Source of the DNA: Gammaproteobacteria bacterium
Lineage (GTDB): Bacteria > Pseudomonadota > Gammaproteobacteria > Pseudomonadales > Azotimanducaceae
Reading direction: 5' to 3'
NCBI GenBank assembly: GCA_027293665.1
Contig: JAPUFN010000189.1
Location: 1-11,812, forward strand
Length of the DNA: 11,812 nt
Both the position numbers and the translations under genes were made by a program. The notes under the pieces were generated by a model that was not told the origin of the DNA, searched no databases, and saw only the letters and a list, made by a program, of their open reading frames with translations. Below, piece by piece: positions 6,609 to 11,812 of the stretch; the stretch's first letter is position 1; each line of letters starts with the position of its first letter.

Positions 6609-8078
6609 ATGAAGTATTCAACAAAAACGGGAAGCCTCAGTGCCACTCGCTTCGGATGTCTGGTCGCAAGTCTCAAAACCGCCCGAAAAACCGCGGCTGG
6701 AATTGGCGCAGGGAAAATTTTCACTGCTGCAACCACCGATTTCTCTGATCACCTCGGTCAGACACTGATTGTTCGCCTGGGTTCACGCAGCCCGCTTGCG
6801 CGGATCGCCGTAGTCGGTGGTCTCGACAAGTCGGTATCCGCCGCTGATTTCAGCAAGGCAGTGAAAGCGGCCAGCTCAGCGCTTAAATTCATTCCCGGCA
6901 AGAATGCACTGTGGACCCTCACCGCAACCGCGGTGGCGAAACGCGATCCCTACTGGAAAGCGAGTACCGCCCTGTCGGTTCTGTCGAATACCTTCTACAG
7001 TTTCAATCAGCACAAGACCGCATCCGCGGAGGTAACCGCTCCCACCATCAACGCCATCGGTATCCACGCCGATGAGCGAACCAAAGCCTCAGTTGCCCGG
7101 GCAGTGCGGCACGCACAGGCACTTAAGACCGGCCTCGACTGGGCGCGGGATCTCGGCAATGAACCACCAAACGTCTGCACTCCCAGCTACCTGCTGCGCG
7201 AGGCACGCAAGCTTGCGAAAGACCCCAAAGTAAGCGTTTCTGTACTCGACGAAAAACGCATGGCCGAATTGAATATGGGTGCGTTCCTTGCCGTATCAAA
7301 AGGCAGTGAAACCCCCGGCAAGATGATTATCGTTCGCTACCTTGGAGCCCGGCGGCGCGCGGATGCGCCAATTGCACTGGTCGGTAAGGGCATCACGTTC
7401 GACACCGGTGGTATCAGTCTGAAATCGCCCGGAGCCATGGACGAGATGAAGTTCGACATGTGTGGCGCCGCGTGTGTCCTTGGCGCTACTCGAGCAGCGA
7501 TTGCCGCGCGCCTGCCAATCAATATCGTCACCGTAGTCGCTGCCGCGGAAAACATGCCCAGCGGCCGGGCGACGAGACCCGGGGACATCGTCACGTCCTC
7601 ATCCGGGCGAACCATCGAGATTATCAACACCGATGCGGAAGGCCGACTGGTGCTGTGCGATGCGCTCACTTATGTCGCTCGCTATAAACCTAAAGCGGTA
7701 GTGGATGTTGCCACGCTGACCGGTGCCTGCATCGTAGCACTTGGCTCCCACGCATCCGCCGTTTACGCCAACGACGACGAGCTCGCCCGCTCGCTGGTCG
7801 CGGCTGGTGAGTTCAGCGGCGATCGCGCCTGGCAGATGCCTTTGTGGGACGAGTACCAGCCGGCACTGAAAAGCCCGTTCGCAGATATTGTGAACAGCAC
7901 CACGGGTGGTGCCGGTTCGATTATGGCTGCTTGCTTTTTGTCCCGTTTCACCGAAGATCTTTCCTGGGCTCACATGGACGTAGCCGGCAGTGCATTTTCC
8001 GGGGGCGCCAACAAAGGCTCGACTGGACGTCCGGTCGGCCTGCTTTACCGTTATCTGATTAAGGAAGCCGGCCAGTGA
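6609..8078 (+). CDS. pepA: Leucyl aminopeptidase (M17 family, PepA)
   Basis: PepA is a cytosolic, usually hexameric, two-metal aminopeptidase that removes N-terminal residues from peptides. In E. coli it also binds DNA in Xer recombination and in carAB control; that role cannot be judged here. The product is 489 residues (E. coli 503). All expected metal and catalytic residues are present, each ten positions earlier than in E. coli: Lys260, Asp265, Lys272, Asp283, Asp342, Glu344 and Arg346, within GKGITFDTGG, KFDMCGAA and the signature NTDAEGRL. The N-terminal macrodomain-like region is at about 1-165. I chose the ATG at 6609 (MKYSTKTGSLS) by alignment. A longer start at 6567 adds 14 Arg-rich residues and would begin inside the promoter. 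The only good AGGAG (6585-6589) is 19 bases from the chosen start, which is unusually far. The stop overlaps holC. Confidence 0.97.
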   Translation: MKYSTKTGSLSATRFGCLVASLKTARKTAAGIGAGKIFTAATTDFSDHLGQTLIVRLGSRSPLARIAVVGGLDKSVSAADFSKAVKAASSALKFIPGKNALWTLTATAVAKRDPYWKASTALSVLSNTFYSFNQHKTASAEVTAPTINAIGIHADERTKASVARAVRHAQALKTGLDWARDLGNEPPNVCTPSYLLREARKLAKDPKVSVSVLDEKRMAELNMGAFLAVSKGSETPGKMIIVRYLGARRRADAPIALVGKGITFDTGGISLKSPGAMDEMKFDMCGAACVLGATRAAIAARLPINIVTVVAAAENMPSGRATRPGDIVTSSSGRTIEIINTDAEGRLVLCDALTYVARYKPKAVVDVATLTGACIVALGSHASAVYANDDELARSLVAAGEFSGDRAWQMPLWDEYQPALKSPFADIVNSTTGGAGSIMAACFLSRFTEDLSWAHMDVAGSAFSGGANKGSTGRPVGLLYRYLIKEAGQ

Positions 8079-8509
8079 CGAGAATTGATTTCTACATTCT
8101 CAAAGATGTGGAAGTCCACGCGATGCAGCGTTTTGCCTGCCGCCTCGCCAGCAAGGCACTCGCCGCCGGTAATCCCGTGGTCATCCTGAACACCAACGAA
8201 GATAGCGCACGACTGCTTGACGAACTCCTCTGGGTTTACCCGGACCAGCGATTTCTGCCGCACGGCCTGCAACACACCACCGCGGCAAAAGGTGCACCCA
8301 TTGTGCTTTGTTGGGATGAGCCAGACAGTTTCGACGGCGTACTCGTGAATCTCAGTTCTGCAGTTCCGGATTTCTTCACCCGCTTTGAGCGTGTCGCTGA
8401 AATCGTCGTTGGCGATACCCGCGACCCGGGCCGCGCGAGGTACAAACATTATCGGGATCGAGGGTTTCCGCTTTATCATCACGACCTGGACGATTGGGAA
8501 GCCGCATGA
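8075..8509 (+). CDS. holC: DNA polymerase III subunit chi
   Basis: Chi, with psi (HolD), links the clamp-loader complex to single-stranded DNA-binding protein at the replication fork. The product is 144 residues, close to the 147 of E. coli. It begins MTRIDFYILKD and includes LLDELLWVYPDQRFLPHGL, GAPIVLCWDEP and the C-terminal ARYKHYRDRGFPLYHHD, which matches the E. coli ARERYKAYRVAGF region. The start is GTG at 8075, sharing GTGA with the pepA stop (4-base overlap). It has a good AAGGAAG ribosome binding site at 8061-8067 within the end of pepA, so translational coupling is likely. Order pepA-holC-valS is conserved in gammaproteobacteria, which strengthens the assignment of this fast-evolving protein. 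Confidence 0.93.
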   Translation: MTRIDFYILKDVEVHAMQRFACRLASKALAAGNPVVILNTNEDSARLLDELLWVYPDQRFLPHGLQHTTAAKGAPIVLCWDEPDSFDGVLVNLSSAVPDFFTRFERVAEIVVGDTRDPGRARYKHYRDRGFPLYHHDLDDWEAA

Positions 8510-8515
8510 CGCTCT

Positions 8516-8974
8516 ATGAATCAGATGACCAGCGATAAACCTCAGGACTCGCCGATCGACGATCAGGTGCCGTTGCTGGAGGACGTCGTTGCAGGTGCTG
8601 CACCATCAGCCGACCCGGACAGCGGCATGGACGATGCGCTCTTTGACGCCCTGCTCGACGACAACTGGAAGGAAACCGCGGCTGAACTGCTGGACGAAAC
8701 CCGCTCGACGATAATAGAGCACGGTGGCCAGTGGACACAGCAGGCTACCGAGGACCTCGACGAGGCGCTGCGGGTTCGCATTAATGCAACGCTGACCGAG
8801 TGGTTGCGTAAGGTGGTGCAGCAGAATTTGGCCGACCTCAGAGCCCATCTTCTGCAAGCGGCACGGACAGAACTCAGCGCGAGCGTCAAGCGTCTGCTCA
8901 ACGATGACAGCGAGAATCAACCGGCTTGGAGCGCGGATAAATCGGCCGGGAGCGCAGATAAAAAAGATGGATAG
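8516..8974 (+). CDS. Conserved-position hypothetical protein between holC and valS
   Basis: I do not recognise a characterised function. The 152-residue product is soluble, with no signal peptide or membrane segment. The first 50 residues are acidic and low in complexity, containing the short motif VPLLEDVV (18-25). Short motifs of this kind occur near the N-terminus of small proteobacterial proteins of unknown function such as DUF2486; that link is only tentative. Residues about 52-130 look like long amphipathic helices (WKETAAELLDETRSTIIEHG, then LTEWLRKVVQQNLADLRAHL). The C-terminal tail is a degenerate repeat (WSADKSAGSADKKDG). I chose the ATG at 8516; an ATG at 8525 is equally possible. 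It starts 6 bases after holC ends and overlaps valS by 8 bases (ATGGATAG), so it is almost certainly translated in the operon. Its place beside holC hints at, but does not show, a replication role. Confidence 0.75.
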   Translation: MNQMTSDKPQDSPIDDQVPLLEDVVAGAAPSADPDSGMDDALFDALLDDNWKETAAELLDETRSTIIEHGGQWTQQATEDLDEALRVRINATLTEWLRKVVQQNLADLRAHLLQAARTELSASVKRLLNDDSENQPAWSADKSAGSADKKDG

Positions 8975-8975
8975 C
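8913..8975 (+). repeat. Degenerate 21-bp tandem repeat at the hypothetical gene/valS junction
   Basis: About three 21-base units run through the 3' end of the 152-codon gene into the valS start. Units 8913-8933 and 8934-8954 match at about 15 of 21 positions; the third (8955-8975) is more diverged. The clearest core is GGAGCGC(G/A)GATAAA at 8928-8941 and 8949-8962 (13 of 14 identical). In the valS frame the same period is visible as RINRLGA-RINRPGA-QIKK just before the chosen start. Confidence 0.6.
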
Positions 8976-11753
8976 AGTTTCGACCCACACGCCATCGAGC
9001 AGAAGCTGTACGAGCAGTGGGAGCAGGCCGGCGACTTCGCACCACAAGGCAATGGTCCGAATTACTCGATCATGATCCCGCCGCCCAACGTAACGGGCAG
9101 CCTCCATATGGGTCATGCCTTCCAGCACACGCTCATTGACGCGCTGATCCGCTACCACCGGATGAAAGGCGACCGAACGCTGTGGCAGATGGGCACTGAC
9201 CACGCCGGCATCTCCACCCAGATGCTGGTCGACCGGCAACTCAGCGCGCAGGGTATTGACCGCCATGAAATCGGCAGAGAAGCTTTTGTCGAAAAGGTCT
9301 GGGAGTGGCGCAACACATCAGGTGGCACCATCAGCCGTCAGTTGCGGCGCATGGGATCGTCTCTCGACTGGTCACGCGAACGCTTCACTCTCGATGACGG
9401 CTTTTCCCGCGCTGTGCTCGAAGTCTTTGTGAGTCTGTACGAAGAAAACCTGATTTATCGAGGCAAACGGCTGGTCAACTGGGACCCGGAACTGCGAACG
9501 GCCATATCGGACCTGGAAGTCGAAAACACGGAAGAGCAGGGTCACCTGTGGCACTTTCGCTATCCACTGACGAAAGGCCACACAACCCGGGATGGTTGCG
9601 ATTATCTGGTGGTGGCGACCACCCGGCCCGAAACAATGCTCGGTGACACTGCCGTCGCCGTTCACCCTGACGATGAGCGCTACCAGTCTCTCATTGGCTG
9701 CAGCGTCAGGCTGCCACTGGTCGAAAAAGACATCCCCATCATTGCCGACGAGTACGTCGATCGCGAATTCGGCAGCGGCTGTGTGAAAATCACGCCGGCG
9801 CACGACTTCAACGACAATGAAATCGGCATGCGGCACAATCTGCCGCTGGTGAACATCTTCAACGAAGATGCCAGCATCAACGATAATGCCCCAGAGACCT
9901 ATCGCAAACTCGACAGGTTTGCCGCGCGCGAAGCGGTTGTCGCCGATCTGGATGCGCTGGGATTGCTTGACAAGGTCGAACCTCACTCACTCATGGTGCC
10001 GCGTGGCGATCGCTCCGAGGCAATCATCGAACCGCTCCTGACTAATCAGTGGTTCGTCAAAATACAACCTCTCGCTGATCCCGCAATTGCCGCGGTTAAG
10101 AACGGCGATATCGAATTCATTCCGCGGCAGTACGAGAATGTCTATTTTTCCTGGATGAACAACATCCAGGACTGGTGCATATCCCGTCAGCAATGGTGGG
10201 GGCATCGGATTCCCGCTTACTACGATGATGCTGGCAACGTCTATGTCGGCCGCTCGGAAGCCGAAGTCAGGACGAAACACGAATTGTCCGCTGATCTTGT
10301 CCTGACACAGGATCCGGACGTACTCGAGACGTGGTTTTCGTCGTCTTTGTGGACATTCGCAACACTCGGCTGGCCCGAGAAAACCGAGGAACTTTCGCAG
10401 TTTCATCCGACCGATTCCCTGGTAACCGGGCACGACATCATCTTCTTCTGGGTCGCCCGAATGATCATGATGACCCTGAAGTTCACCGGCGAAATACCCT
10501 TCAAGCAGGTCTACATCCACGGCCTCGTGCGTGACGCCGACGGCAACAAAATGTCCAAGACGAAGGGTAATGGTCTCGACCCACTCGATCTCATCGATGG
10601 CATCACACTCGACAGCCTGGTTGAGAAACGCACGTCTTATCTAACCCAGCCGCAAATGGCGTCACGGATCGAGAAACAAACTCGGCGCGACTTCCCCGAA
10701 GGTGTTCCCTCTTACGGGACCGACGCGCTGCGCTTCACCTATTGTGCCCTGGCGAGCACAGGGCGTGACGTCCGCTTCGATCTCAAACGGGTGGAGGGCT
10801 ATCGCAATTTTTGTAACAAGCTGTGGAACGCCAGCAGATTTGTCCTGCTCAACTGCAAGGACGCGGATCTCGACGGGCCGATGAAATTGAGCACCGTGGA
10901 TCGATGGGTGCAATCGCGAATGAATGCTCTGATCGGGGATTCTGAACGCGCGATACAGACCTACCGATTCGACTTGTACGCAAGCTGCGTGTACGAATTT
11001 GCCTGGCGGGAGTACTGCGACTGGTATCTGGAGTTGACCAAGTCACTCCTGTGGGACGAGGCGGCAGATCCCGCGTTGTTGCGCGGCACCAGAATGACAC
11101 TGCTCAGGGTTCTGGAGGCACTGCTGCGCGTGGCCCATCCAATCATTCCGTTCATTACCGAGTCGATCTGGCTCGAGGTTGCCCCCCTGCTTGGCAACGA
11201 TAAACCAACCATCATGAATCAGGCCTATCCGACGGGCGTTGAATTCCCCGCCGACGAGGAAGCCGACCAGGCCGTCGAATGGCTAAAGGGCGTCATCGTT
11301 GGCATCAGGAATATTCGTGGGGAGGCGAACATCAAGCCGGGTAAAACGATCAATCTGCTGTTTCAGCCGGCGTCCGCAACACCCGACGGCCGTGATCGCG
11401 CACTGGCTGACGCCACCGACGCGGTGCTCAAACGGCTGGCCAAAATCGATCAGATCACCTGGCTGGAACCGGGTTCAGAGCCACCACCCAACGCACTCGC
11501 CCTGGTCGGCGAATTAAAGGTAATGGTACCCCTCGCTGGTCTGATCGATGTCGTCGCTGAGCACGCCCGGCTGACGAAGGAAGTGGCTCGCAAGGCAGAT
11601 GAACTCGCCCGCGTCGAGGGCAAACTCGGTAATGCAGACTTCATCGCGAAAGCACCCGAAGCGGTCGTTGCCAAACAACGTCAGAAAGCGGAGGAAGTCC
11701 AGACGGCGTTAGTCACACTGCGATCCCAGCTCGATTCCCTAAACGACCTGTAG
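8967..11753 (+). CDS. valS: Valyl-tRNA synthetase
   Basis: ValRS charges tRNA-Val and edits mischarged threonine. The product is 928 residues (E. coli 951). The class I catalytic core shows the HIGH motif as HMGH (47-50) in PPPNVTGSLHMGH, WCISRQQWWGHRIPAYYD, and the KMSKS loop as KMSKT (528-532) in GNKMSKTKGN. The CP1 editing domain has VATTRPETMLGDTAV (about 216-230) and GSGCVKITPAHDFND with Asp280. The anticodon-binding domain includes GYRNFCNKLWNASRFVL, and a C-terminal coiled-coil arm covers about 860-928. I chose the ATG at 8967 (MDSSFDPHAIEQKLYEQWE). The frame is open 21 codons further upstream, but those residues arise from the repeat in the preceding gene. The start overlaps that gene by 8 bases; GGGAG about 14 bases upstream is a weak ribosome binding site. 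It is the last gene of the pepA operon as seen here. Confidence 0.98.
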   Translation: MDSSFDPHAIEQKLYEQWEQAGDFAPQGNGPNYSIMIPPPNVTGSLHMGHAFQHTLIDALIRYHRMKGDRTLWQMGTDHAGISTQMLVDRQLSAQGIDRHEIGREAFVEKVWEWRNTSGGTISRQLRRMGSSLDWSRERFTLDDGFSRAVLEVFVSLYEENLIYRGKRLVNWDPELRTAISDLEVENTEEQGHLWHFRYPLTKGHTTRDGCDYLVVATTRPETMLGDTAVAVHPDDERYQSLIGCSVRLPLVEKDIPIIADEYVDREFGSGCVKITPAHDFNDNEIGMRHNLPLVNIFNEDASINDNAPETYRKLDRFAAREAVVADLDALGLLDKVEPHSLMVPRGDRSEAIIEPLLTNQWFVKIQPLADPAIAAVKNGDIEFIPRQYENVYFSWMNNIQDWCISRQQWWGHRIPAYYDDAGNVYVGRSEAEVRTKHELSADLVLTQDPDVLETWFSSSLWTFATLGWPEKTEELSQFHPTDSLVTGHDIIFFWVARMIMMTLKFTGEIPFKQVYIHGLVRDADGNKMSKTKGNGLDPLDLIDGITLDSLVEKRTSYLTQPQMASRIEKQTRRDFPEGVPSYGTDALRFTYCALASTGRDVRFDLKRVEGYRNFCNKLWNASRFVLLNCKDADLDGPMKLSTVDRWVQSRMNALIGDSERAIQTYRFDLYASCVYEFAWREYCDWYLELTKSLLWDEAADPALLRGTRMTLLRVLEALLRVAHPIIPFITESIWLEVAPLLGNDKPTIMNQAYPTGVEFPADEEADQAVEWLKGVIVGIRNIRGEANIKPGKTINLLFQPASATPDGRDRALADATDAVLKRLAKIDQITWLEPGSEPPPNALALVGELKVMVPLAGLIDVVAEHARLTKEVARKADELARVEGKLGNADFIAKAPEAVVAKQRQKAEEVQTALVTLRSQLDSLNDL

Positions 11754-11812
11754 CACCACCTTGCCAATGGTGCCGTCCGCGGCAACCAGTTCGTGTGCGC
11801 GCTCCGTTTCAG
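11739..11812 (-). CDS. C-terminus of a probable quinone oxidoreductase / zinc-type alcohol dehydrogenase (MDR family), 5' part beyond window
   Basis: Read on the minus strand from the right edge, the frame encodes ETERAHELVAADGTIGKVVL, then QVV, and stops at TAG (11741-11739). The pattern AH.L....GTIGK.VL.V at the very end of a protein is typical of medium-chain dehydrogenase/reductases such as NADPH:quinone oxidoreductases, in which this helix and last strand close the catalytic domain. Only 23 codons are visible, so the subfamily cannot be decided. The gene converges on valS, and the last 15 bases of the two coding regions overlap, leaving no space for an intergenic terminator. Confidence 0.72.
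   Translation of the reverse strand, partial: ETERAHELVAADGTIGKVVLQVV

Noticed and set aside
9372..10520. Two minus-strand open frames (204 and 177 codons) inside valS
   Set aside because: They lie fully opposite conserved synthetase motifs and show no domain of their own.
1..11812. Mobile element, CRISPR array, defence system or biosynthetic cluster
   Set aside because: No transposase, integrase, attachment repeat at the tRNA end, spaced direct repeats or cluster enzymes are visible. The gene content is conserved housekeeping plus two accessory genes.

Overview
This is an ordinary, densely packed chromosomal segment. It most likely comes from a gammaproteobacterium. The main reason is gene order: lptF-lptG run divergently from pepA-holC-(small gene)-valS, and queA is followed by tgt, as around the Escherichia coli pepA/valS and queA/tgt loci. 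Protein lengths and motifs also fit that group. The tRNA-Leu encodes its CCA end, and the operons use short stop/start overlaps. I see no mobile element, CRISPR array, phage gene, toxin system or other defence locus.

Layout. Positions 1-1917 (minus strand) carry the queuosine pair: queA, overlapping a tgt gene that runs off the left edge. Positions 1918-2118 are a short intergenic stretch with a probable queA promoter. A tRNA-Leu (anticodon CAA) lies at 2119-2205 on the plus strand. It is followed at 58 bases by a gene for a thiolase-like protein that lacks the classical catalytic residues, and then by a small RDD-family membrane protein whose C-terminus is a Ser/Gly/Asn tail encoded by a 12-bp tandem repeat. 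Convergent to these, on the minus strand, are lptF and lptG (4253-6428), the two membrane subunits of the lipopolysaccharide exporter. A 180-base divergent promoter region (6429-6608) separates lptF from a plus-strand operon: pepA (leucyl aminopeptidase), holC (DNA polymerase III chi), a 152-residue protein of unknown function, and valS (valyl-tRNA synthetase). Each junction in this operon overlaps or is separated by only a few bases. At the right edge the last 23 codons of a minus-strand gene, resembling the end of a quinone oxidoreductase/alcohol dehydrogenase, overlap the 3' end of valS.

How the genes work together. queA and tgt act in one tRNA modification pathway (preQ1 insertion, then conversion to epoxyqueuosine). 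lptF and lptG form one complex. pepA, holC and valS are housekeeping genes joined by conserved synteny rather than a shared pathway. The thiolase-like and RDD genes form a lineage-specific insert between the two conserved blocks. There is no gene-free stretch longer than about 200 bases. I found no convincing new biological system; the findings are modest points about degenerate catalytic residues, repeats, start sites and gene junctions.
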